A DNA stretch of 64,000 bases from CAYJAZ01 sp964371865. GTDB taxonomy: Bacteria; Desulfobacterota; Desulfovibrionia; Desulfovibrionales; Desulfovibrionaceae. Position 1 is the stretch's first letter. Every line of letters starts with the position of its first letter. The position numbers and the translations under genes are program-made. Below are positions 9,115 through 19,200 of the stretch, piece by piece. The stretch lies in contig CAYJOR010000007.1 of assembly GCA_964371865.1 (NCBI GenBank), positions 1-64,000 of the forward strand, written 5' to 3'. The notes under the pieces are model-generated. The model had not been told where the DNA came from. It saw only the letters and a list, made by a program, of their open reading frames with translations, and ran no database searches.

Positions 9115-12100
9115 CTATTTGCTTAGAATTTTAATTTTTTCATTCTCTACTATAAACCCTAATAATCTTTCAATGGCATGAGCTAATGTTCCATCGCGCT
9201 CATATGTTGTTCCAAAATCGGAATAAGATAATTCAAGTCTAAGCAGTTTACTGTATAAATTCTTAGTGCACCAAAACATGCAACCAGCTGGAAATTCAAT
9301 AAGATTATTAGTTTCGTCTGGAAGTTCGATATGTAGTTTTCTAGCTAGTTTTAGTGTTTTCTCATAATTTAAATGCCATATGAGTTGTTCTTTTATTTGT
9401 TCGTATGGTTGAGGATAAATTAAATCTATATCCTTAGTATAAAGATGTTCTAATAACTCAGTAGTAATTGCTTCAGGTAAAAGTTTAGTAAGAAGAGCTT
9501 TTCTCCAACCATCACCTAAATTAGGGGTGTGAAGTGATTTTTTAGAGTGGATGTGTCCTATAATATCGTAATTAACTAATTCTTCATTAAACAAGCATAA
9601 GAATGGAGCTATATCGCTACCAATGTTTTCAGTTTCTCTAATAGTTACTTTTGTAATATTCTCATTTTTTATAAAGTGTTCTTTAATTTTATCTTGATTG
9701 CTGTTTTTAGGGATAGAAATATAAAGATCAGTCACTATGCTACTTTCTCTTATATAGTCGCTTATTTCTTCAGCTAAGTCAGTATAATAAAGATGTAAAT
9801 GTAGAGCAATTTTTTTAGGAGTTATTTCTTTAGGCGTAATAACTTTATCAACAAAAATTGTATTGCCTATTGTATAAAATAGTTCTTGATACCCAAGTTT
9901 AGCAATAGCTTTTGAAGTACTATTTAAGTATGCGTATCCATAAACTTTATCGGGTTCAAGATAGGCGCCTTCTGCCCATTCATTCCAAGCATTGATGAAC
10001 GTAAAGTTTTGATCTGATGGATTGTTATCTTTTGAATATTGTAATGCTCGAGTAAACCATTCTTCATATAAAGCTGGAGTGGAAAATGCGTATATATGAG
10101 CATTTAAATTGCGGCGTGCGGTATTATCCCAAGCCGGAAAAACTGTTTTATACAGCGTGTACGGTGCGTTATGCATAGGGTTTGAAGTTATTATAGTTGT
10201 GTAGTCAAAAATATCTCCTGTAAAACCTTCAACGGTATCTAACTTGTTTTTTATAGACTCTGCAGAAGCAGACATGTGAGGAGGAAACTCTACTGCTGCA
10301 TCAAAGCCGTATTTTGTAGGATCTTTTTCTCCAAAAGTTTGAGCCATTACAAGATGAATGCCTTTTCCCTGTTTCTCTAGATGTTCGCGCCAACGTTTTA
10401 TCGTTTCAGCCATTTCAGGAAATTGATTCACTTTATAGATAATCAAAAGTGGGTTGCCATTGACACGAATATAACGACTATCATTAAAGTATTTTTCCAA
10501 GTGTTCTATAAAGCGAATATCATCTTCTGGACTATGATTTTGCTTTATTAATATATCTTGATCCTTTCCATCCCATCTACGGGTCCAGTTTTCGTTAGCC
10601 CAGCAAAGGCAAAAATTAATATCGATTTCTGGGTGTTCTAAAAATTGATCGACCGGGCGTTCCATAAGTCTTTTTCCATCAAAATAATAGTGATGGAAAC
10701 AAAAGCCATAAATTCCAAACTCCTTAGCCATTTTTGCCTGTTTTTCCATAACTTCAGGTAAGCGTAAATCATAATACCCCATAACACTAGGGGTCTTTGG
10801 TTGATAGTGTCCTTCAAACAGTGGTTTCGCCTTTGTTACATTTGTCCATTCTGTAAAACCTTCTCCCCACCAATTATCATTCTCTTTAAAAGGGTGAAAT
10901 TGAGGTAAATAATATGCAATAACTTTTGTTAACGGACTAGTATTTTGGAATAAAGGTTTTTTTTCTTCATGCCAAATTGGATTAGGGGTAAATTTAGCCT
11001 CATTTTTTGTAAGAGGTGTACTATTAATAGTAATTAATTCTGAACTTCGATTACAGCTTAAGGAGGGTGTAGCATGAACCTGCATTTCTTTTTCACTAAC
11101 GAGAATACCAAAAATTGTTTCTAGAGAATGGGCAGTTGTACCGACAGAATTTGAAAGAGTATCAATAGGGAAATCTTCGTCATATAAAATCATTTCTTTA
11201 AATGGTACTAGAATTTCACTTTTTACAAAGAACATAGTTCCACAAACAAATTCTGCATTTTGATTATATTTTATTTTCATGCGATTACAAAGCTTTTTTG
11301 TTTTTTCTAACTGTGATTCATGTTCATATGAACGTAATAAATCACTTGCACCAATCATCGCAACGCTAGAATTTTTTAGTGTTTCTAAAGCATGAATATA
11401 GGTATTTACACTGCCAATTAGAGGTTCAACAAGCTCATTTCTCCATTGATAATCAATGAAAGTAACATAGTTGTTTTTCCATTCAGATGTACGTTTACTT
11501 TTTGTGTGGAGCTTAAGAATATATTTGTAATCATCTAAATTTATTTGATTAATCACCTTCCAGAAAGGATAGACGTCATAACCTAGGTTTTTTACTCTTA
11601 TAAAATTTGTATCTTGTTTAAATGCTAAAATTTTAGCTTTGCTTTCTTTATTTTCTTCAGTAATAGTTACAAAGAGGTCAAAAGAGGTAAAAATATTTTT
11701 AAGCTTCTCTATAAAATAATCTACTTGCTCGTGATAGAAAAGATGTAAGTGAACTAAAATTTTTCTAGATTGATATTTTTCAAAGAGAGCAATAGCTTTA
11801 TATAGTTGTTTATATTGCTCTCTGACTATCTTTAAGTCATCACACCTAATAGCCGTGTTTAATGCTTCTTGGTAGTCATTATTTAAATATTTTTTTTCTA
11901 ATTCAGCTTTACCGACTAAACTATATTCTTTTCGCCTTTTTTCACCAAAACTTTTTGATTTAGCATGCCAAATATAAACGTCATCAGCAACAGCAAGTTC
12001 AAATCCAGCTTTTTTTGTTCTAATGCAATAATCTCCTTCTTCGCCGTAACCAAGAGGAAAGCTTTCTTCATCCATATAGCCTACAGCATTAATAACTTTA

Positions 12101-12855
12101 CGATGAATCATAAAGCAAAAACCATTAATTAAAGTAATTCGTGGATAAAGCCGTTCAGAAATAATAGATGTAAATTCTGCCATTTGAGATGCAGTTACAC
12201 CTTTTGGACGTTTATTAACCGCAAAATAACCTGTGTTTTCAGCTTTTACTTTAGGTACACTCTGCCATCCTCCAGCATTACTTAGAGGACCTACAATACC
12301 AATTTTATCGTCAGACTCCATGCAACGAACCATACCGGTCAACCAACCAGTACTTACAATAGTATCGGAGTTTTGAGTTACTACATATTCCGCAGTGGAA
12401 GCACATAAGCCTATGTTTACAGACTTAGTATAGCCTAAGTTTTCTAAATTTTCTATAAGTGTAAAGATAGATTTTTCTGAACAAAATTCTTGTAACCAAT
12501 CGGTAGTTTCTTTATTAGAAGCATCATTGATAACAAATATATGCACTTGAAAGTTATCTGTAAACTTTTCTAAGGATTGTAAGCAGTCTTTGACATATTC
12601 AAGAGCATTATGCACAGGTACTATAATATCTATTGATTCTTTTTTTAATGTATTTGCTGTAGAATTATATTTTTTTCTATGTTTAGCAATCATAATATTT
12701 TTATCAAGTATATATGTTAATTCTGGAGTTGTTATTTTAGCTAAGTTAAAATACTCTATACTTTTTTCATACTCTCTATTTATAAGGGCGTCATTACCAG
12801 CTCGCAAAAAGTAATAGTTTAAATCTGCTTGTCTTGCTAAAAAATTTAAATCCAT
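9115..12855 (-). CDS. Giant four-domain glycosyltransferase: GT2, RgpF-like, WbsX-like, RgpF-like
   Basis: The 1246-residue protein has four recognisable parts. After a short TPR-like start, residues of about 70-330 are a GT2 domain (IDIIVPVHNALEYVKDCLQS, then QNSDTIV as the DxD-type motif). Residues of about 355-610 resemble rhamnan-synthesis protein F (KILVHLHLFYHEQVDYFI, LKLHTKS). Residues of about 640-985 are a WbsX-like domain (VIAYYLPQFHPFKENDNWWG, GFTEWTNVTKAKPLFEGHYQ, FCLCWANENWTRRWDG), related to GH99-type folds and common in O-antigen loci. Residues of about 1000-1246 are a second RgpF-like domain (IALHLHLYYTDLAEEI, IGHIHSKKS). The ATG has an AGGAAT site. It probably builds several linkages of the capsule repeat. 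Domain roles other than GT2 are poorly known. Confidence 0.85.
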   Translation of the reverse strand: MDLNFLARQADLNYYFLRAGNDALINREYEKSIEYFNLAKITTPELTYILDKNIMIAKHRKKYNSTANTLKKESIDIIVPVHNALEYVKDCLQSLEKFTDNFQVHIFVINDASNKETTDWLQEFCSEKSIFTLIENLENLGYTKSVNIGLCASTAEYVVTQNSDTIVSTGWLTGMVRCMESDDKIGIVGPLSNAGGWQSVPKVKAENTGYFAVNKRPKGVTASQMAEFTSIISERLYPRITLINGFCFMIHRKVINAVGYMDEESFPLGYGEEGDYCIRTKKAGFELAVADDVYIWHAKSKSFGEKRRKEYSLVGKAELEKKYLNNDYQEALNTAIRCDDLKIVREQYKQLYKAIALFEKYQSRKILVHLHLFYHEQVDYFIEKLKNIFTSFDLFVTITEENKESKAKILAFKQDTNFIRVKNLGYDVYPFWKVINQINLDDYKYILKLHTKSKRTSEWKNNYVTFIDYQWRNELVEPLIGSVNTYIHALETLKNSSVAMIGASDLLRSYEHESQLEKTKKLCNRMKIKYNQNAEFVCGTMFFVKSEILVPFKEMILYDEDFPIDTLSNSVGTTAHSLETIFGILVSEKEMQVHATPSLSCNRSSELITINSTPLTKNEAKFTPNPIWHEEKKPLFQNTSPLTKVIAYYLPQFHPFKENDNWWGEGFTEWTNVTKAKPLFEGHYQPKTPSVMGYYDLRLPEVMEKQAKMAKEFGIYGFCFHHYYFDGKRLMERPVDQFLEHPEIDINFCLCWANENWTRRWDGKDQDILIKQNHSPEDDIRFIEHLEKYFNDSRYIRVNGNPLLIIYKVNQFPEMAETIKRWREHLEKQGKGIHLVMAQTFGEKDPTKYGFDAAVEFPPHMSASAESIKNKLDTVEGFTGDIFDYTTIITSNPMHNAPYTLYKTVFPAWDNTARRNLNAHIYAFSTPALYEEWFTRALQYSKDNNPSDQNFTFINAWNEWAEGAYLEPDKVYGYAYLNSTSKAIAKLGYQELFYTIGNTIFVDKVITPKEITPKKIALHLHLYYTDLAEEISDYIRESSIVTDLYISIPKNSNQDKIKEHFIKNENITKVTIRETENIGSDIAPFLCLFNEELVNYDIIGHIHSKKSLHTPNLGDGWRKALLTKLLPEAITTELLEHLYTKDIDLIYPQPYEQIKEQLIWHLNYEKTLKLARKLHIELPDETNNLIEFPAGCMFWCTKNLYSKLLRLELSYSDFGTTYERDGTLAHAIERLLGFIVENEKIKILSK

Positions 12856-12964
12856 GTCTTTATTCCTAATTTAAAATTCTATATTAGTAGGGTATTTTTA
12901 AAAGATATTTTTTTCTATAGTACACATCTTTTTAAGTTCTTTTTTAGTAATATCGGGTGTTTTC

Positions 12965-13020
12965 TTATTATACAACTTCATCAAAAGTTACTTATTTATT
13001 ACTAAAATTATACCATTTCT
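12965..13020 (-). promoter_or_regulatory. Possible internal promoter before the giant glycosyltransferase gene
   Basis: The gap between 12856 and 13099 (244 bases) has no gene. On the minus strand it holds two TATAAT hexamers, at 13012-13007 and 12972-12967. The first is an extended -10 (TGGTATAAT). Neither has a good -35. Together they could restart transcription of the downstream third of the capsule operon. This is a pattern match only. Confidence 0.3.
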
Positions 13021-13099
13021 TAACTTAAAAATAAAAGTACGTAAAAAAATTATGATTTTATAAGGTTATTTTTTTTGTATGAGATACTCTAAGTAATTT

Positions 13100-13813
13100 T
13101 TAAAGAGTACTACTATGATAAGATTTTAAAAATTCAATTTTTATCTTTTCTTTAGCGTTTAATTGAATATTTGGGGGTAGAAGGTTAGCTAGTGTCCATG
13201 CGGTGGTATAATCACCTTTGTCACTTAATCGGAAAATCCACCATTTTAAACGATAAACTTGCGGATCAGTTTTGTAGGCAAGACTCGCAAAGTAGATGCA
13301 TGAAGTAAGGTCTGTTGTTTGTAGGTGTTTAGCAAGGGCAGTGTAAGCATTTGCCTTAACAATAGAAGTCATTTTTACACTATGAAGTAAATTTTTTACT
13401 CCTTTTTTCCCCTCCTTCAAGTAGGCTTCTATAACCTTATTAAAATCCTTCCCCCCAAGAGCTTCAGGCGGTGTTGATCTCATAAAAAATAAGAAAATAA
13501 AGAAGAGTTTGATAGGGGCGGTAAGTAAGGATTTTTTTAACTTTAGAACAGCATTCCCTATTCTGTATTGAAATGTATTGTGAATTTCGTAGTGACGTAA
13601 TGAAGAATAAGTTTTAAGCATAGCGTAGTTAGGTGATTTTTTAGTATCTATATTTGGTAAAAGCTGTAATTTTGACAGTTTTTTTACCTTATAGTAGTAT
13701 TTTTCTAGTTCAGCTTGAACTAGTTGAAGCTGCTCTGAAATCATCTCATTTTCTTCTCTTAGTTCACGAATTTGTTCTTCAAGAGTTTTTTCTGTTTGTT
13801 TGTTTTCAAGCAT
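13100..13813 (-). CDS. Small coiled-coil protein with the locus-specific C-terminal helical module
   Basis: I do not recognise a named family. The likely start is ATG 13813, giving about 237 residues. A longer frame from 13876 would begin inside a MITE-like repeat, and the paralogue at 21130-21825 aligns from the MLEN start. Residues 1-50 are a Glu/Leu-rich coiled coil (EEQIRELREENEMISEQLQL). A conserved block follows (LRHYEIHNTFQYRIGNAVL), then a hydrophobic stretch (LLTAPIKLFFIFLFF) that may touch the membrane. The C-terminal 110 residues (GGKDFNKVIEAY, ANAYTALAKHLQTTDL, YRLKWWIFRLSDKGDYTTAW) are shared with three other proteins of this locus. It may be a scaffold for the capsule assembly complex; that is inference. 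Confidence 0.65.
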   Translation of the reverse strand: MLENKQTEKTLEEQIRELREENEMISEQLQLVQAELEKYYYKVKKLSKLQLLPNIDTKKSPNYAMLKTYSSLRHYEIHNTFQYRIGNAVLKLKKSLLTAPIKLFFIFLFFMRSTPPEALGGKDFNKVIEAYLKEGKKGVKNLLHSVKMTSIVKANAYTALAKHLQTTDLTSCIYFASLAYKTDPQVYRLKWWIFRLSDKGDYTTAWTLANLLPPNIQLNAKEKIKIEFLKSYHSSTL

Positions 13814-13835
13814 AAGTTTTAAACCTTTCTTTTTA

Positions 13836-13983
13836 GGGTGTGTTTCTAAATTAATTCTTTTGCGTTTTTTTGTCAAAAAGATGATTTTTTATTCAGTTTA
13901 TGTATGTTTTTATATACTGCACTTCATAAAAAATCCCTTTTTGTTGAAAATTCCACAAAATTTCTTAATTTAGAAGCACACCC
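13836..13983. mobile_element. MITE-like element, copy A (148 bp)
   Basis: The element is bounded by TA at 13834-13835 and 13984-13985. Its ends are inverted: the left reads GGGTGTGTTTCTAAATTAA and the right is its reverse complement with one mismatch. It has no coding capacity. Copy B at 23532-23680 is the same sequence in reverse orientation with scattered differences, and copy C at 38173-38267 is a shortened version. TA flanks and short inverted ends suggest a non-autonomous relative of a TA-targeting transposon (IS630/Tc1-mariner type). That assignment is inference, since no transposase is present here. Confidence 0.75.
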
Positions 13984-14055
13984 TAGTAAACTCTTTTTTA
14001 GTTGCTTATATACCGCATATTCTAGTATACGGTATATATTGTTATTTGTAAGATT

Positions 14056-16212
14056 TTATTGTGCCGGTTTTGTAACTTGTTTTTTTATTATTGAAATTTT
14101 ACCTTTCTCAAACTCAGTTTGAACATCATCGAGTGGTAAAATATCTATAATAGCTTGAGCTGTAGAATTATTTCCACTATCACTATAGTAAAAAGCTAGC
14201 CATTTGAGATGATAAGAAGATGGATTAGATTTATATGCCAATAACTGAAGTTCAATCGAAGTATTCAGATTTTGGCTGCTTACATGTTTTGCAACTGCTG
14301 CATAGGCGTTAGCAAGGACAATTGGTGATATTCCTTTATTGCCATATTCAGAAAGCAAATTTCTTACAGCAGTCAATTTTTTATCTTCATATAGTTTAAT
14401 TAAAGTATTAAAGTTTTTATCACCTAACTCCTTTGGAGGAGTGTTCAACCATGATAATTTCTTTTGAAGAAGTATAAAGGGCAAAAGAAGTAAGCCTTTT
14501 ACAGATTTACAATTTTTGATGATAAGTGCACCTAGTTGATTCTCAAAGCTGTTTTTGATAAATATTTCTTTGAGCGATAGTTGTAGTTGCATATTTGCAA
14601 TTGTATAATCAGTTATTTTTTTTATTTTCTTCTTATCCTTTTCTTCTTGCGTGATTTTTTTAATGGGAGGGTTTGCTTTAGATGGAGCATTATTACAGCG
14701 CTGAATAATATTTTTGCCCTCATTCCAATAAGGATTTTTCACTAAAGATTTTTTTGCTGCCTCAATCGCTTTTTGTTTCTGATTTTTTTCTGCTAAAATG
14801 ATTGCTAGTTGGCGTGCTGCCCACTCTTCTTTTGGATTACACTTAAGTTCTTTCATAGCTTCTTTTTCACATTGCTCAAGTATATCTTTAGAATTTTTAA
14901 TTTTCATTTTTAATAAATCATTACGCATTTCTAAGTTTTGTGGGGACAAGAGAACTGCTTCTTTAAGTAAAATAATTGCTTTAGTAAAGTTGTTTATTGA
15001 AGAATAAAGTAGCGCTTGAATATATAAACTTTCAGCTTTCCATGAGTTGTCTAATTGTAAAGTTATGAGATATTTTTCTAGTGAAGCATCAAACTCTTCC
15101 TTAGGAGCCCACAATCCTTTTCGTGCAAGTGCTTTTATGAGATTTAAACGAGCTCTAATAAGTTCAACAAAAGTATTTTGTGAGTCATACTCACTATACA
15201 GTATAAAAAGTTGTTGAGCTATAACTTTAATTTCCTTTAAGTTTGCTCTGTTAGCTGAGTTGAATGCAAACTGTAGAACTATAGGGTGGGTTGTTGTGTA
15301 TTGCATTAGATAATGAAAAAAGGTAGTAATTTCTTCCTTAGTTGATATGTAACTATTTACTCTTATAATATTTTCTTCTAAGTTTGAATTGTTTTTAGCT
15401 AGTAAGGTTTCATTGTTTAATACACAACTCCATAACTCAACGGCTTCATGCTCTCTATTCTTTTTTGTATGTATAGTAGTAGATGTGTTTGTTGTAGAGG
15501 AAGTAGTGCTTATTTCTATTGCTTCAGTAGGTTGACTTATAGATGTTTTTATTGGATATCTATTTAAGAATTCTTTTTTAGCTTTTTCATATAACTCCAT
15601 GTCATCTTTTGAATACTCATAAAAATAATCTTTAGCCTGTTCACTTATTACAGTTTCCTTACTAGTTGAAACATTTCTACTTATTATTGGTAAGTCGGAA
15701 AAAGATGGAATCAGTTCACTTAAGGCGAAGATTGAGTCTGTAAAATATTCTTGTAAGCCAAAAAAAGCATATTTTTCAAAAAGATTGTCTTCGGCGAGAT
15801 ATTTATCTCCATGTCCTAATAAATCAATGAGAATATTTTTTCTATTATTTGTATATAGATGTTCTTCTAAAGTTTTTTTTCCTACTTCTCCTTGCGGTAG
15901 AAAATTTTTATTAAAAGTATACAGTGATAGAAAGAGAGAAAAGGGGTGGCGTAGAAATGTAATATAAAAGTAGTTTTCTTTAGTTATATAAGATTCGATG
16001 CCGACCACATTATGTCCAACGTAGCAGTCTATATTTTTGTTTTTTGGGTAGTTCAAGATGCTATAGTTTTGTAAACTATAAATTGAAGGATAACACTTTT
16101 CCAACATTTTCCGCAATGTAGATCCACCACATTTAGGTATATGGTTATAAATACAAATAGCTTCAGGGTTTGGTAAGAGGTGTTTGTTATAGTAAGTAAT
16201 TTGTGTAGGCAT
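14056..16212 (-). CDS. Sulfotransferase-domain protein with TPR region and C-terminal helical module
   Basis: The 718-residue protein begins with a Sulfotransfer_2-like domain: ICIYNHIPKCGGSTLRKML is the PAPS 5'-phosphosulfate loop, and YITFLRHPFSLFLSLY matches the 3'-phosphate loop with the conserved Arg and Ser. This domain takes about 230 residues. A low-complexity Ser/Thr linker follows, then helical TPR-like repeats (about 290-510, for example YIQALLYSSINNFTKAIILL). The end (about 555-710) is the module shared with the 13100, 19545 and 21130 genes (TPPKELGDKNFNTLIKLY, YHLKWLAFYYSDSGN). The start has a GAGGAAG site. The likely role is PAPS-dependent sulfation of the capsule in the cytoplasm, with the helical parts recruiting partners. 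Confidence 0.8.
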   Translation of the reverse strand: MPTQITYYNKHLLPNPEAICIYNHIPKCGGSTLRKMLEKCYPSIYSLQNYSILNYPKNKNIDCYVGHNVVGIESYITKENYFYITFLRHPFSLFLSLYTFNKNFLPQGEVGKKTLEEHLYTNNRKNILIDLLGHGDKYLAEDNLFEKYAFFGLQEYFTDSIFALSELIPSFSDLPIISRNVSTSKETVISEQAKDYFYEYSKDDMELYEKAKKEFLNRYPIKTSISQPTEAIEISTTSSTTNTSTTIHTKKNREHEAVELWSCVLNNETLLAKNNSNLEENIIRVNSYISTKEEITTFFHYLMQYTTTHPIVLQFAFNSANRANLKEIKVIAQQLFILYSEYDSQNTFVELIRARLNLIKALARKGLWAPKEEFDASLEKYLITLQLDNSWKAESLYIQALLYSSINNFTKAIILLKEAVLLSPQNLEMRNDLLKMKIKNSKDILEQCEKEAMKELKCNPKEEWAARQLAIILAEKNQKQKAIEAAKKSLVKNPYWNEGKNIIQRCNNAPSKANPPIKKITQEEKDKKKIKKITDYTIANMQLQLSLKEIFIKNSFENQLGALIIKNCKSVKGLLLLPFILLQKKLSWLNTPPKELGDKNFNTLIKLYEDKKLTAVRNLLSEYGNKGISPIVLANAYAAVAKHVSSQNLNTSIELQLLAYKSNPSSYHLKWLAFYYSDSGNNSTAQAIIDILPLDDVQTEFEKGKISIIKKQVTKPAQ

Positions 16213-16248
16213 GTTTTCTTCCTCGTAGATAAGTTGTATATATAGAGT

Positions 16249-19200
16249 TTACACTTCTAGTAGCAGATTGTCGTAAATATTTATATGTTTGAGTACAGAT
16301 AGGTTTGGGGTGTGAAGGTTTTTAGTAGATTGCCAACATAGTAAAGATTGTTTATATGCTATATCTTCATCTTGTTCAAGAATCCAACGGATACCATTTG
16401 CAAAATCAACAGATTCAAATGGACTGGCAATATAACCTGTTTTCTTGTGTTGAATAATTTCTGGTATATTAGCAATAGGGAAAGCAACTACTGGTGTCCC
16501 ACATAATAAAGCCTCTCCAATAGTAAAAGAAGCATTATCTTCAGATGGTGGAAATAGATAAACATCACTTGCAGAATAGAGCAAAGATAATTGCTTTGTA
16601 TTAGAAATATATCCCATATTATGTGCTTTATAAGGTAAATTTATTTCGTTATTACCAAAAGTCACAATTTCTATATTTAGTCCCTCATCAAAAATTTGTG
16701 CCAAAGCAGTACGAAGTATATTGGTGTTTTTACAATATAAGTGCTTGCTATTAATAGCTACAATTTTTTTATCTAAGGGTAAATTGAGTTTTGAGCGTGC
16801 AACATATTTATTTATAGGCTTAAACACATCTGTTGGATAAGTAAAGGGAATTACGTAAATTGGGTGCTTACCTAATAAAGAACTTTTTTTCACACAGTCA
16901 GCCATCCATTGTGATGGGACAACTATCTGTAGATTAGTGAATTTTGAATATATTTCTTTTTTTTGTTTCCAGATTTCATGTGCTAAAGATGGAGTTTCAG
17001 AAAATAATGGGCAGTTAAGACATTCAGATTCATATTTCGTACATTCTTCTAAAAACTGACAGCCTCCTGTAAATGCACTTGTGTTGTATAGTGTCCAAAC
17101 ATTGGGTTTATTTGATATAGAGTTAAAGAAATTATAGTTATACATATCTTTAAACCAGTGTAAGTGTATAATATCTTTATCCATAAGCATATTATTCCAG
17201 AAAGAGTAACTAGGTATGGATTTTGTTGAAAAAAGCGGGTCTTGTGATGTAGATATTTCACTTTCTGAAGTGCAATTTTTAACTTTATTTGTTGTATCAA
17301 GGGGGTATAGATGGATATTTACACCACATTGTTGCAGTGCTTTAATAGGGTACATATATGCACCACTTTCTTCGCCAGCAGTAAGAGTAGTTACAGCAAT
17401 AATATTATATGAAGGAGAACCTAAGATTGTTTGTATAGATTCAAGGTTACTATCTAGCACAGCATGAATGAAAGGAAGTAACTGTTTAGGAGTATCTGAA
17501 GGTATTTTATCTGCGCTTGTAAGTAAAAATAGGTTTCGTAGTGCTTTAACAACTTCAATATGTTCATGCTTATTAAGTACTTTAAATATACTACGATAGT
17601 AGTTGATTTCATATAAGTAAAGAGCCACCTTTTGAGCAAGGTTATTATAGTTGAAATCACGCAATATATTATATGCACGACGCCTAAATTCGATTGAATT
17701 TAAAACTTTCTTAAGTGTACATACATTAGAAGATTCATCTTTTTCTTTAGAAGGGTTATATATAATGTAAGGCGTGAGAGTAATTTTGTTAGCTCTACAT
17801 AAAGCTTCAATGGTAAAAGTACAAGCTGACTCACTAGCAATATCTGAGGGGGATGATAGATTTTTTATAAATTCTACTTTATATAAATAGGAACAAGGTT
17901 CTTTTACGGAGTAAATAAGATCGTTTCGTTCTTCTAGATTTGTAGTGATACTGTTTGAATCAGAAGAATAGTTATCATAAGTATTTTTTATACTTTTATC
18001 CGTGATATTAGAGTAGTTATATCTGCCTTTAGTTATGTCACTACCATGTTTTTTTGCTTCTGAATAAATAAGCTGTAGTGTGTTTTGAGGGAGTGTATCA
18101 CCAGAGTCAACAAAAAAAACATATTCACCACAAGCTAACCTAATAGCTTCGTTTTGAGTGAATGTAATGCTTAGATTTTTTTCACTTGATAAAAGTCGTA
18201 TGCGTGAATCAGTAAGTGTATATTTCTCTAAAGTAGACTTTAACTCATCTGAACAAGTACCAAGAATACAGATAATTTCAATATCTGTAAGAGGTTGAGA
18301 AAGTACACTGTCTAATGTTTCAGAAATACTTAGTTCTGTGCTGTATATAGATATGATAACTGTAACACAAGGTTTCATTGCAACATTTCTAAAAACTTCA
18401 CAATTCGTTATCATTGTATCAATGTCAGTATTCAGTTCATACTGAAGTGAGTCTTTAGCTAAAAAATAAAGTGCATCAGCAAAGTCTTTATGCTTTTTAT
18501 ATTTATCCAGTAATTTAATAATACTTTTTTGAGTAAGAGAAGGTATTGTCGCTAATAAGTTAGCATCTTCAATTTCAAGAAAAGGAAAAATTTCTAGGAA
18601 GTTTTTGACGAGTTCGGATGCTCTGAGAGTTTTATTAGTTGTTGAAATACCAGAGGTTCTAAAATTTAGCAAAGGTTTTGAAAGTTGATATACTGTTAAA
18701 TTCTTCTGAAACAGTTTTTGTGTTAATACAAAGTCTGAAATAATGCGATAATTTTCATTATATGGACCGCATGTATTATATATTTTAGAAGAAATAAGCA
18801 TAGTTTCGTGGCGTAAAGTCATATGCAAATATATAGACGTATTATAGGGTATATAGTTGAAAATGCGTGATTTATTATTATTTGGATAAACTCTCATTGC
18901 TAAAGAAGAAACGATATCATACTTACTATACTCTATAGCAGAAACGAGACGTGAAACTGCATCACTAGTATACCAGTCATCAGAATTCAATATAAGAATA
19001 TAGTCACCAGTTGCTAAGGAAAGGCCTTTATTCATTGCTGCATATAAACCATTGTCTGGTTCGCTGATATAGTAGTCTACTTTGCTTTCATTTTCTTTAA
19101 TTATCTCAAGTGTGTTATCAGTTGAAGCTCCGTCTATAACTATATATTCTATATTATTATAGTCTTGATAGAAAACAGAAGCAAAAGTTTGTTCAATTGT

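Noticed and set aside
13814..13876. N-terminal extension of the 13100 gene (MTKKRKRINLETHPKKKGLK)
   Set aside because: Most of it is encoded by the end of MITE copy A and it is absent in the paralogue. ATG 13813 aligns with the paralogue start.
13904..14122. Plus-strand frame across MITE copy A
   Set aside because: It overlaps the repeat and the end of the sulfotransferase gene, and has no ribosome site or homology.
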